From contig CM034546.1 in assembly GCA_020055645.1 (NCBI GenBank), forward strand, positions 91,202,001 to 91,266,000: a stretch of DNA of 64,000 bases. Reading direction: 5' to 3'. Under the pieces are notes generated by a model. The model was given only the letters and a program-made list of their open reading frames with translations, had not been told where the DNA came from and made no database searches. Source of the stretch: Tomocerus qinae. Lineage: Eukaryota > Arthropoda > Collembola > Entomobryomorpha > Tomoceridae. The stretch's first letter is position 1, and every line of letters starts with the position of its first letter. Position numbers and translations under genes: made by a program. Shown in pieces: positions 24,901 through 37,569 of the stretch.

Positions 24901-25569
24901 GAGGTTACAATAATTATTAATAATTTATAAATCTTACATTTATATGTAATAGCTAGATTGTAATTTACCGCACATTGAAGTATTTGAAATGATAGGATAG
25001 CATTTCAAAGTAAGCACATGTATTAGTAATAAAGTTCACTTATTAGACAAAAGCTTTCACCAAAATAAAATATACCATTATACATATAAAAGATACTTTT
25101 GTTCCATCAGCGGACATAAGTAAATTTTTTTAATTAGTCATATCTTTTGAGATACAATCAATTCATAGTTTCTACTATCCTTTCATATGCGATTTACTAA
25201 TACTTTCTTTTATACCAGTTCAAAATTATTTTAGTGCTGGTAGATTTTGAAAGTTTTTTGTGTTGAATTGCAGACTACTCATAAGTGGTCTTCTTGTAGT
25301 GTGATAAAATTTTATGTAAATTATTTTAGGTCACAGTAATGTCAAATAATTTCGGAAACTATCTTAAGGAGTTTAGCATTTCCAAAGACTTCGAAATTTT
25401 GGAACAAAACTACCACGAAAGTTGCCCAGAAATAAAAGAAATGCTGAACACAGTCGAGTACTGCATCTACTATTCGGAAGAAAAATTGGAGGAGGAGAAA
25501 ATAAGTCTTCTGAAGGCTAAGAAGGAGCTCCTTAATCTACCGCATTCCACATCGACTCAAGGCTGCTGA
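18901..25569 (+). CDS. CYLD-like ubiquitin-protease homologue, catalytic Cys missing
   Basis: Fourteen exons join in frame to 1549 residues: 18901-19057, 19299-19442, 19716-19840, 19932-20748, 20846-21184, 21255-21478, 21571-21877, 21972-22957, 23081-23153, 23223-23438, 23511-23816, 23956-24309, 24542-24903, 25330-25569. The C-terminal 420 residues follow the CYLD-type USP fold: GIQG near 1135, FDTRLLE, NPLRKY, PNLELDITDLLLD, then a B-box-like zinc region (CSCC, CLRC, CEEC), DHNYFVYLK and a VEYCIYYSEEK tail equivalent to the CYLD end. Human CYLD has its catalytic Cys just after GIQG; here the SC dipeptide is deleted. The His position is kept, but the Asp region reads WLRCQSR. N-terminal residues 104-175 and about 1060-1095 resemble degenerate CAP-Gly domains, separated by long Ser/Thr/Lys-rich sequence. 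Probably a ubiquitin-binding scaffold rather than an enzyme. AATAAA at 25686-25691. Confidence 0.85.
20150..20530 (+). repeat. Ser/Ala/Thr/Lys coding repeat inside the CYLD-like gene
   Basis: Exon 4 encodes degenerate units of the type AKSATGSS. It ends in two well-kept tandem copies of a 63-bp unit (20401-20463 and 20464-20526) coding RSATGTLPSKVTRMSSTGPS-like peptides. The segment is presumably disordered and basic. Confidence 0.7.
22671..22746 (+). repeat. Proline-rich PPPKYQ coding repeat
   Basis: Four consecutive codings of the hexapeptide (Q)APPKYQ / PPPNYQ / PPPKYQ within exon 8 of the CYLD-like gene. PPxY-type motifs could bind WW domains; this is inference from the motif. Confidence 0.7.
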
Positions 25570-25685
25570 TTGATGCAAAATACTTCATAAAAGGGGAAAT
25601 GGGTTAGGTTAGGCAATATGGTAATCATTGTTTCAACATTGTTTTCAACCTTTTCAACCTATTTTTCAAATATGAATTCGTGAAC

Positions 25686-25691
25686 AATAAA
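25686..25691 (+). terminator. Polyadenylation signal, CYLD-like gene
   Basis: AATAAA about 120 bp after the stop codon at 25569. The rest of 25700-26825 holds no supported gene. Confidence 0.5.
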
Positions 25692-26825
25692 TATAAATAT
25701 GAAATGATTTGCCAAGAAAAGCATATTATAATCTACAATAATTAAATATTTTCACATTTATTTATCATCATTATGTTGATGTAGAGAATGTATAGACCAT
25801 TGGAGAGACTTTTCTAAGTTTATTGCCTATCAAAAAATCAGAATTACATAATATTTATTCCGTGATCTTGAATAACAATTACATAGCAGGAAAATGAATT
25901 TGACTATATCTATGTACGTTTAGCACAATAGAGTGGAAGATCAAACTTCAAATGAAATAAAAACATTCTTCTGGCTTTCCTAGTATTTCAAAAATTCTAC
26001 CTCACTACTTTATTAAAACACAATGGAATGTCTGCCTCAAATTTTTTTGTCTATTCTATTGACAATACTGCAGAATAACTCGAAATGTTAGCTTCTGTCA
26101 GCAAGCCTCTAGAGAAGTTTGTCGATATAAAAGTTATGCCAGTCCAATAGCATTGACTAGCAAGCAGAGATACAGAGACAGCAAATTACAATTTTTATGG
26201 AGTTTTTGACCCGACTAATACTACTTGCTAATAAGTATGAGTTGTAATTGTAAATGCATGATTTCACATCATTGTATTGGTTTAGGTTAATATGTACTTT
26301 TCCTAGCTCATCGTTGCGCTTAGCTGCACCTTTACATTTATGATTTTGCAAACACCACTATTGTTCCATTGAAAAGGAGAACCAATGGAGGATATTATTA
26401 TATTATAATACAACAGTCAACTAATAGTTAAGACATAATATGTTAATGTAGTACCACTAATTCATATAGACTAGGACTAGACTAGGTCCACAAAACAAAT
26501 GATTTACTATTTGTGTAAACGAACTCACTGTACTATAGTGTGGTGCGCTGTGTAACTTGTGTATAGTATATTTTAGGGGTTTATAGACTGTTAATAATAA
26601 TAAATCACAATAAAAAATGGAAGCTTAACGTACATAATTGCAAATAACAATTGTCGATTCCTGCGACTAAATCAAATCATTTGTTCACAACATACGAGAA
26701 ATACTGTGAAAATATCACCTGATTGTGAGGCAGGTACGTAAAATTAAGTATATAAATGGTAAAGTAACAGCACAAGTATATAAAAACATCTAGTAAAATT
26801 ATATAGTGACTTAACGAAAGATGAC

Positions 26826-28654
26826 TTATTGGCCAAGGTAATTAATGAGAACATCAAGTAAAGACTGAGCTGCTTGAATGCGGGTCATTGACAATCGACC
26901 CAACCGAGGATTTTTACATTGCTGGAGAAGCACGGCAATTTCAGCATGTTGGGGGATATCTTCGGGTATAGAATGTAATAGGCCTGGAACAAAAAATAAC
27001 AAGGCTATAGAGACATAATGGATATAATCTTAGTAAATTGATAAAATTGGATAAAAAGCCATATTCAGGTAGAAATAACTTGCCATTGGGAAACTGACTA
27101 CTCAAAGCTCCAGGAGCTAATATTCCAGCACAGATTGCATAATAGTTGTGATCTGTTAGAGGTCGTTGGCACAAATCATCCGTGGAAAATGCAAAACATT
27201 CGTTCTCATCATTTCCTTCTTTATCGCAAAAGATAGACGATCCGACAAGCAACTTATCTGCGTCCTTAACTTTGCCTGCAATTAATATTCCGAATTTTAT
27301 TAAAGTATTGATTAAAATTTCAAACATATGCAGCAATATCTTCTGCAGTTAGTAATAAGTATGTATAAAATCTGGAATCATTCTGGAATCATCACTTACT
27401 GGTAATCAAAATCTCCTTGTCCACAATAATGATATTTTCCAAATCGACCATTTTAATCATGTGTGTATTTTCGTCTACGGCAAAATTGTCTGGTGACACG
27501 TCGGTCATATATAAAATGAAGTCAGTGGGATTCTCGCTGAATTTATTAGCCATAGTAAGGAGTTGTCTTGCAATGAAAGCTCGAACTTTAAATGGTTCAT
27601 CATAGTAAGTTGTTAATGTACTCCCTACATATTCCTCAACAGCAATTCTTCCGCAAGATCCGTAATAGATGGGAAACGGCCATCCTAGCTTAGTTGGGAA
27701 TGCCTGTACAATAGCACAAATAATATTAATCAATTTCATGCAATTTCCACTCAATGCTATACATGAGAATGTATAAAGCTGATAAGCACCAACCTGCAAA
27801 ATCAAAGGCTCCGGATTAAGAAGGAGCATGGTCAGAACATTTGCTAAAATAGTTTTTGGATTTTGTCCTCGGTTAAATTTATTTGCAGCATCGACAAGGA
27901 AATCCATTTTTCTATGGGAAGGACACAAAAGTACATCTGTCCCTTCTCCAATTTTTTCTCCATGTAAACTAGGCTCATCTGGCCGGAGTTTAGAATGATG
28001 TGAATATTCTCCAATTAGCACACGTACAGCATCAGAAGCAACACAATTAGTGCTGCTGCTTTTGTCTCGATCGCAAATCGTCTTATCTAATTGATCCAAT
28101 TCATGATCATGGGCCAATTTCTTAAGGATTACCTAGAAAAACAAATGAGATTCCGTCATGCAATTGCAATCAATTTCATCGAATCGTTTGTGAGCGAGAA
28201 TAAAACAAACCCAACGGAATAGCAAAGCATTGAGATTGAGAATAACCTTTTTCTCGATTCCACCGTCCTTCCAAGATGCGTAGTATATATTTTTCTTGTT
28301 TGCCAATTTCATTAGAGAGTACTTTGTCCAATCGTTGAGAGTAATTTTGTCCCCTAGTATTGCGGGACACATATTCACACCAAAACAAGCTGGGCATTTT
28401 CCTCTTTCTGTTAATTCTTCCAAATCCACGGTTAGACTTAATGGATAAGCTCCTGTTCGTCGAAGACTTCCACTACTGACCAAAACCACTGCAACTATTG
28501 CTGCACATATAATGAACATAAGGAGTATCCATCGTTGTTTCGTTTTCATGTCATGAGCCTGTCGAATTCCTCCAGAACTCCAGAAACGGTTTAAGTTTAT
28601 TAAACGACGAAAGTCCTCACTAAATGAACGTGTTGTTGTGGTTGGCTCAAACAT
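26826..28654 (-). CDS. DIPK2-like divergent protein-kinase-fold protein
   Basis: Five exons (28654-28247, 28132-27794, 27703-27400, 27275-27084, 26983-26826) give 466 residues. A cytosolic basic N-terminus is followed by one signal-anchor helix at about residues 43-61 (WILLMFIICAAIVAVVLV), so it is a type II Golgi/ER protein. The lumenal part has the cysteine-rich RGKCPACFG start. It also has kinase-fold landmarks of the DIPK/FAM69 group: GSCGRIAVEEYVG, TDVSPDNFAVDE in place of the catalytic loop, and MVDLENI in place of DFG. In vertebrates DIPK2A/B are secretory-pathway proteins with cardiac and neural roles; the activity of this one is unknown. Intron 4 uses a GC donor (G/GCAAGT), which the frame demands. 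The C-terminal helical block (LLQQCKNPRLGRLSMTRIQA) fits the family. Confidence 0.82.
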
Positions 28655-31600
28655 TAATAACAGCAGTTAAATATAGACGCACAGAACAAACGGTAAATTC
28701 AGAGAGACCTTGTGTCAAGTGCCTACACAAATACCTCACGTACTTGGCACCTATATAAATGTATTGATCTTTTCCAAAAGATAAATATTTGGAGCACTTG
28801 TGGTAACCTATAACTTAATCACTCGTTTCTATTGCACCTCACACATTAATACATTTCTGACAATTCAGATAAATCGGATTGAAAAATCTTTATTCTTATG
28901 TAATGATTTGTCTCAACAAAACCAGATTCATGTGTATGTAATCTGGCTCGTATCAGTGTCGCCTCCTTTTTGCTGTGACTTTGCTATCACGGCAGATATC
29001 TTTTCCAAAAACTGTAAACAACAAAACAATATTGATCAGAACGTATTGTTTTCAGATGTATGTATACTAAAGCATAGTTCATGTATGGTTGCAATAACAG
29101 CTCAATGAATGTTAGTAGCTCACAATCCCGAACGAAATACCAAAACCAATTCTTTGAGTTTGAGGTTTATAACGATTACCTACGCTATATGTTTTCGTTC
29201 TATGTGTTTTGTTTATGTATATGTAATATATGATTGTAAACTGAGAATGTTATCAGAATTCTTAAAATATCATCAGCTAAACATTATACGAACCATGACA
29301 AGTAGACTCGTTTATGTGATGGCAACTGCTAAGTACTTAATGGGAGCAAAAATGAATTGTGCGTAATATAATGACTCAGGAAATGTTTATTACATCATTA
29401 CTCAATTTTCAATTGCAAACAGAATGTTAATTTCTTTCGAATGGTGAAATAAAGTCTTACATTTAGACGCTATAAAGTGGTTCTTTTAATATCCTCAGCT
29501 ATTAGCTGTTTCCAATAACACAAGACTTTTAGCTGCTATATTTTCCGTTATTTCTCATACTATCATGGAACTGTTTGCAGGGTCTGGGTACAAAATGGTT
29601 GTGATGATATAATATACTCACTTTTAGACTGATAGTTTACACATGGAGATTAGAGATTCGACAAATAAGCGATAATAAAATACGTCACTCGTCTAAATGT
29701 AGACAATACACTGCAATGGACGGAATTGAGTTGCAAATAAGTTGAAAGTACAAGTACTGAAATGTTAGTACATGTGATATATGTATAAGTACAGCTAAAC
29801 AGTATTACTATTACATTTCAACATTAGTCATCCTTCAAACTTCCTAATCACTGCGTTGGCATCACATATCTGTAATACATGAACAACATTCTGATATAAG
29901 CTATGCTATTTATGCACTGAGCACTTACTCATACAGGTCAAGCTGAAATAAAAATTACTCTAAAAATTCGCTTACCTATACTGATTTGTGCTACTTGTGT
30001 TTCATGCAAATATCTTTAGCTTTTGTTTTTCATTTCTTCTAATAATCTTTGGGGTAGCTAATTAAATAGTTAATAATAATAGTATAAGATTAATAACATC
30101 GCATTTTAGTTACACTACGCTAGTAGATTTGTTCATTTCTAAACAAAGGTGGTGTTTCTAAAATTTGAATGTCATATCATTGAAGACAATGCTATATACT
30201 TGAAATTGTTGAAGTTGGCAATTACCTTTTATTAACTTCTTTGGTAAGCTAAGCGTCATGTTTTCGCATGCATTTGTGATATCCATATCCGAAATACATT
30301 AAGGTATTGCCCTGCTAAGTTACAGTACATACGTGTTTACATTTCTACTTAATCGCAGTTTCTACATAACCTGCTGCTGTTTAGGAACGAGATGAAGGTT
30401 AAGTTATTAAATGCGACGCTAATTTAGAAGTAATATTTATGCAGTACTTGCCCATTGTGCTTGAATTGAAAACAGTTATGAGATGTAATATGTACACTAA
30501 TAGTTGTTTTTATCCAATGAAGCAATAGTAATATAATATGCTTACATCGTTACATCGCTCCTTTCTTCTCATCTGAATAATTTTTGCGTTAGAAGTCATC
30601 GTTAATATTGAGATTAGACTCAGTAATTTGTGCATTGCTTAAACTTGTCATAAAGCTAAGCATTCCTTCATTAATAAAGTAAAAAATGATGCAAAATTGC
30701 GTGCACATGAGATTTCGTCTTTAGCGAGGGTGACAATTGACAAAGTGAGACTCACAAAGAAGATAACTTCACAAAGCAATCAAAAATTGTACTGTTGTGC
30801 CGTTTTTACTCTATAAGCATAACTATATATAGTGATTGAATGACGGTGGACAGGAAGGTCTACAAATTACAATAACTTGTAGGCCAAAAATTTAAAAGGG
30901 ATGGTGAATTTGGTCTTTAGAGTAGTGCAATTAAATAAGTGCTATGTATGAGATTCATGTATTTTAAATCAACTTGCCAATTAAGTCTAAATATAAAACA
31001 CATTTAAATGTACAGATTTAAATTCCATACGTATGTACTTCATAGTAATTCCACTCACACTTATAAAAATCATTGGACAACCAAAATGGTTATGTATCCA
31101 TATTGATACATATTTAATTTTACTAGAATCTCTGAAAATGGAAACACATTTGTATGAGGTCAAAATTTATACCACTAATTATTATAAATAATGTAACAGA
31201 AGAGGCAAAATGACACATTTCAATATGCATATGCATCATAAAAGTTAAATAGTCCAATGCGACAATAGATAATCATATGATCAGTATATATTTTTACAAT
31301 GTGGACTTTCCATGGAACTGTGTGTTTTAAATACTAAAATTTCAGCTTGGCAAATGTTATTGGGCTGTTTAAAATCTTGTCTTTATTACAAAAATTCTGA
31401 ACCCCAAACTACAAAGAAAGCAATTGAACAAGGATCAACATATTATGCCAATAATATTATATCAATCAATTAAGGCTATGTACTGTGCACTATCTTTCTG
31501 TAAATATTTATCTTTACTACATGCTACCCATTACAATGCAAAACTTACTATTAAGTTAAGCTTATGCATATATAATTGAAATAACAGGTATAGTCTTACA

Positions 31601-33600
31601 TAAATCTTCCAGTGAGAAATGTACTTGCATCCTTGTTAAGTTGGTAAAATGCATTATATTTGTAATATTATGTTGTTTCTCCTCTTCTCCAGCAAATATT
31701 GTCAATTAGCTAAAGGTTATACTTTGGTCATGTATTTGGTTCAAACTATTTTGTATATGGATATGCCTTAATAATATTATTATGTACTGCATTTTGGTAT
31801 AAGTTATTATCAATCGTAATTTTCCGTACACATCAATTTGATTCTTATAGAAGTTATTTGAAATGTAGTAAAGAGAACAATCTTAACCGAACTCAAGATC
31901 ACATCGTGAAATTTTTAATGGATCATAATCTTTGTTATTTTTTACACTCCGAATAACCATTACTAAAGTCCAAGAAAACTTTTTTCATGAATGGAGAAAA
32001 ATTTTCATGTATAGGAAAATGTAAGTAACTAATGCACAGATGTTTCAGATATAAATATTATTGTTATGTAATTCTAAACACATCTCGAATGTTATGTAAT
32101 AAAATAGCCCGCTTTAATCACCTATATAGTTTCTAATCCCACGATATGCCTATATGCATTTTTTACATAAAAGGAAGGGCACATAGTCACAGTACAAGGA
32201 CACCACAACCTAGATAAACTTTCCCAGTTGTCCCGAAGAGGGAAATTGTTTGTATATACTTGATTTTGTAAGTAAGATCTTTCTTCAACTGTACAAGAAA
32301 CAGTTTTTACCCAAATGGATAAAAAATAATGTATCTAAAACTCAAATCTCTATTATATCATTTCTTAAATATTTGCATTATGCATACTTGCGAATAATTT
32401 TTGACCGAGTCAATTGCATGCATATAGATATGCCATGAGAATTGAGAATGTGTATGAGAATGTATCCCTTTACCCAAAGACATGAAATTTGTTACTAAAC
32501 CTGGAACATAAACACAATTCTAAGTGTATAGATTGTACATAAAAATATATGAAAATATTTCGTATTAATTTATGTAGAAATGACAGTAACAAAAAATATT
32601 AGTTTAGTTAGTGTAATCATCAAGAAATGGTTTTAATGGGTTGTGAATATTAAAAAGTTGAGAATGCACATAGGAATTGTTTTAAACTCATTTACACAAA
32701 GTTAATGGTATCTTCAGTACAGGAGTGGAGTATAGATGAAGCTGTTGTGAGAATTTGGTTGGGAATTGATGTGAAACGCGCGCCCTCAGACATAAGAAGT
32801 TGCCTTCATTTTGGACCGAGCAGTGTGCTTGCTCGCTGCATTGCATCTAGAAAATGCATCATGCTTTATTTTATACTTGTCCCTGGCCTGACTTCTAGCT
32901 GCCTGGCCTGGCCTGACTCTGACTCTCCTTCTTACTCACACATACACACGGTGCCACATTACTATATGCTAATACACTATCCTATCCGCATAACCAGTCT
33001 CGCCAATATGTATGTAGTATATGCGAATGCAATAAATATTAAATGTGAAGGGTACTACAAGAATGAATAGGAGAGATAGTCAATTCAATATAAAACGTAC
33101 ACAAGACAGACTCTGTACGTAACGTTGTCATAGACGGAATAATATAGAGCATATAGGTTTCATTTACATCATTGCATTGCATGATTACTACACGGAGCTA
33201 GAGCTAAGCTACTACTGGCAATTTCCGTATATCTTCGTAGAGAGAACTTATTGCCGAACAACGAGCGAGATATTTTACGTCTCTCGTACGTAAAATCGTA
33301 ACGAACGAACAGACACGGGTGTCGGTAAAACATTTTTCACACTAAAATACAATCAGTAGTGGATTTGGTTGTATTTTATGTGCTATTCGTCACAGCAATA
33401 AGTAACTTTAAATTCTCTGCCTGATTAAATTCGTTAACTTCTCGTAAAAGTTTTCCTAGACTTATTAACTGTTTCCAACAAGAAGAGTGGACAAGGACAT
33501 ATTCATTAGAAAATCGTGGATAGTATCTCAATAGCTATTAATTTTTCTACTATTGACTGACTACGTCTGATTCTGATTACGACAAGCCTGAGTTTAATTG
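28655..33600. other. Gene-poor region, about 5 kb
   Basis: AT-rich DNA between the DIPK2-like start and the importin leader. The 121-codon open frame at 32705-33070 has no domain, splice partner or codon bias and is not called. A short hairpin lies at 33271-33296 (ATTTTACG arms). The part near 33.2-33.6 kb probably holds the importin promoter. Confidence 0.5.
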
Positions 33601-34549
33601 CTGACTCTTCAAACTCTTCATCGTGCTACATGGTGAGTTTTTACATTTATTATTATTGTCATTTGTTTCATTGAATTATGCCCCAGATACCAGATAACCA
33701 AGTGGAGTTCGTTCATCGTTTAAAAATTGTACCATCGCGGATTAAATATAAATGGGCGAAGATGAAAGAATTCGCACTGCAGTTAAACATTGAAAACCAA
33801 CACATATTAATATATTCTAATGGTGAATGGCGATATAAATAATGGACGAATAGACAATGAACATTCGGTTATTCAGACTTATTCATGTTAGATCATCGGT
33901 CATCGGTTCGGTATAATATAAATATATACATACTCTGTTGTTAAGCTGACTGCAGATAGGCTATACCCTTTGCCCTCTTTGATGTTCAAAATCTCGTTTT
34001 TGTCATCTGTCAACTATACTATACTATCAACATCAACTATTAAATTTTAATATGTGATATATCATAATAAGTTAATTGCTGGTATAAAGAAAAGACAAAA
34101 GAAGCCTGGTCACTCAATTACCAGCTGTCTCTCATCTTCATCATTCATTTTTACCGCAGCGGCATAGGCATATTATTGTTATTAATTTTTAGTTTTCTGC
34201 GGATGACAAGTGATGGACTAAAATGATGGGACATTTTTTGGCATTTTAACATTGTTCTTTGGTAAAACATAATTTTCCTTTTTTAATGAGTTTTTAATGG
34301 TTGATGGTAATGTCGAGACGGATAATATATCAATCAAATATCGGGTTATGATGATGTATCAATAAATTTTTGCTATTCACAGCATGGTCTGGGGGTAGAT
34401 TAAATCATTTATAGTTTCTTTATATTTGTTAGATTTGGGTTGTTACCTGCGCCTGAATCTATCTGATGTTCTATTGAAGAATCCAGTTGTATCGACTGGT
34501 TATTATTTCTATTATTCGCCATATTCAGTAACAAAACCATCTATCCACT

Positions 34550-37068
34550 ATGGCCTCGGATTCCAGATCCCGAATGGAATATTTCAAGAATAAAGGAAAA
34601 GACCAAGATGTAAAACATTATATTCTATGAATATTAGTTTATTGTCCATTCTATTTTTCGTCATTATTATTAACATTATATTTTGCAGGAGATGAGACGA
34701 AGACGTAACGAGGTTACGGTCGAATTGAGAAAGAATAAACGTGATGAAACATTGCAGAAACGAAGAAATGTACCTCAAACTGATGTGACTGACGATGAAG
34801 GTGAAAAGGTAAATACTTTTTCAGTATTGACAATTGTTGAATGGTATTAAAAGTTAATCAGGATCATTTGATCATAGTGTTAGACTGTGTTAGACCTTGA
34901 CATCATCGTGTTATTTCCTATTTCAGCCTCTGCCTGCAAACTTGGCCCAGCTTGTAACTCAAGCTAGTTCATCTGACGAACAAGTCCAGTATACAGCTGT
35001 GACAGCAGTTAGAAAGCTTTTGTCGTCAGACAGAAATCCTCCAATTGATCCTCTCATCAATTGTGGAATATTGCCTATATTGGTAACCTGTCTTAACAAT
35101 ACAACCAAGTAAGTGTCTTGAAAAATAAATATTTATTAGTTATCCTTTCATTTATTCAAGAGATAACTTTCTACCTTTCACTAGTCCTGCTCTACAATTT
35201 GAAGCAGCGTGGGCGTTGACGAATATTGCATCCGGAACATCTCAGCAGACACAGGCAGTTGTTGGCGCTGGAGCAGTCCCTCTTTTTCTTCAACTCCTGA
35301 CTTCTCAGCACCAAAACGTTTGTGAACAAGCTGTGTGGGCGTTAGGTAATAAATATTTCCAAAAATTTTGAGCTTACTATGACGTCTAAAATTGATATTT
35401 TGCTATTATGTATTTGTTTACTGTCATTTGATTTTTACCAACTTTATGTTGCGTATGTTTACTTTGTTTGTAAGTGTACATAAATAAAGCGTTTTCTATT
35501 TATAGGGAATATTATCGGAGACGGACCTCATCTGAGAGATTATGTGATCAATTTGGGCGTTGTTGCACCATTGTTGAACTTCATAAAGCCGGATATACCC
35601 ATAACGTTTTTAAGGAATGTAACATGGGTAATTGTTAATCTCTGTCGAAACAAAGATCCTCCGCCATCTCATCAAACATTGCGCGATATTCTTCCAGCGT
35701 TGAATGTTCTCGTTACTCACACTGATACTAGCGTAAGTTTTGTAGATCTATTATTTGGGGAAGAATTTAGCATAATATTAACATCTAAGGTATTTTGATA
35801 TCAGGTTTTGGTTGATACTGTTTGGGCTTTGAGTTACTTGACTGATGGAGGAAACGAGCAAATTCAAATGGTGATTGACAGTGGTGTACTTCCACAATTG
35901 GTTTCACTGTTGTCTCACAGAGAAGTTAAGGTATGTATTTAGTGCTTGTCATGCACATTCTATAAACTACGAAGTTAAATCGTGTTCATTATTGGCTGTC
36001 GTAGTCGTATTTCTGTTTAATTGAAGTGGTTTATATCTTAATTAGGTTCAAACTGCAGCAGTTCGTGCAGTGGGCAACATAGTAACAGGAACCGACGAGC
36101 AGACCCAAGCGGTGCTTAACTGTGATGCCCTGACACATTTCCACGGCCTCCTAAATCATAGCAAAGAGAAAATATGCAAGGTAAGGATTGGTGCTAGCTA
36201 GTGGGAATATTGTTATGGCCATAGACTCATTCTCCGATTGATCAGTTTTTAAAAGAAAATTTCATTGTTATGTAGGAAGCAGTTTGGTTTTTATCGAATG
36301 TAACAGCAGGAAACCATGCTCAAGTGCAAGCTGTCATAGATGCGTCTCTTATACCTTTGATTATTCATCATTTAGAAAAGGTAAAGCTAGTTAATATATT
36401 AATGTTGAACACCTGAAAACCCATATTGATAACGCATTATTAATATACCTTTTTAGGGAGAGTTTCAAACCCAAAAGGAAGCTGCATGGGCCGTTAGTAA
36501 TATGACAATTAGTGGAAATAAGGAGCAGGTAGCCTATCTAATAAATTGTGGTGTTATCCCTCCTTTCTGTAATCTCCTGAACTGCAAAGACTCTCAGGTA
36601 ATTTAAATCATTTGATTTTCTTACGAGTTTTACTGGGGTACATATAATGGTATAGTGGTTGATTAAACAATATTCTATACTAAAACTTTTCAAATTATAG
36701 GTTATTCAAGTGGTATTGGATGGTATTCACAACATATTGAAAATGTCATCTTCGGTGGAAGTGGAACGAGTTTGCAACATGATAGAAGAGTGTGGAGGAC
36801 TGGACAAAATTGAATCCTTACAGAACCATGAAAACATTGACATTTATAAAATTGCTTACGAAATCATTGAAAATTACTTCTCTGAGGAGGTATTAAAATA
36901 TGAAATTGATAAATGGAATTTTTATGAGTATTATTTGGACTTGTACTAAACAAAACTGAATTCAATTTCTAGAATGACGAAGATATTAATTTAGTTCCGG
37001 AGACTGGCGAGAGCTCCTTCCAATTTGATCCCAACACAGGAATGCCCACAGATGGATTCCAATTTTAA
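34550..37068 (+). CDS. KPNA4: Importin subunit alpha-3 (KPNA3/4 type)
   Basis: Eleven exons (34550-34609, 34689-34808, 34927-35108, 35185-35345, 35506-35732, 35805-35930, 36046-36180, 36276-36380, 36457-36597, 36701-36889, 36973-37068) give 513 residues. The N-terminus is an importin-beta-binding domain ([12 protein letters not shown] then [20 protein letters not shown]). It is followed by armadillo repeats with the conserved W/N ladder ([81 protein letters not shown]). It ends in PTDGFQF, the KPNA3/4-type tail. It carries NLS cargo into the nucleus with importin beta. A non-coding first exon ending near 33629 (CATG/GTGAGT) with acceptor at 34527-34528 is likely. Length and order match vertebrate KPNA4 closely. 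Confidence 0.95.
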
Positions 37069-37569
37069 TTTAACTGTACTGCTGCACTAATCTATTGTAT
37101 CTAAATTTGTGTGCGTAACAGGTAATAATGTATATACAAACATTACACATCCCTAACTTATGTGCGTAAATACATATAATAATTAAAGTAATCTTACTAG
37201 ATGTACATAAGTACTGCCTACCTATGACCTAAGTAAGTAGGATACACTGCGCCTCTAGGTAATAATTAAATTACTGATACATAATACAGTTAAGTTAGGG
37301 AAATCCAATTCTAATTAATTTACGTAATGTTAATTCATGACGATTAAAATTCTATGTATCTGATGCTACAGCTATTACAATGATTACGAATTGTATTGTG
37401 TACACATTGTGTTGATTAAACGGAGCTACATAATACTTATCTAATTCTAAACTGCTCTTTTGTGTCTGATTCATTCATTTACTATTTTGATTCTTATTCT
37501 AATCAATCGACGGTAGGCTTGTTAATGAATGAGTAATTAAATGAAGAAAATTGTACATCTCTTTTCGTT
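37069..37569. other. Convergent 3' spacer
   Basis: Shared downstream region of importin alpha (+) and the F-box gene (-). AT-rich; no other feature seen. Confidence 0.5.

Noticed and set aside
32705..33070. 121-codon open frame upstream of importin alpha
   Set aside because: No domain, no splice partner and unusual low-complexity composition; likely chance, in a promoter-proximal region.
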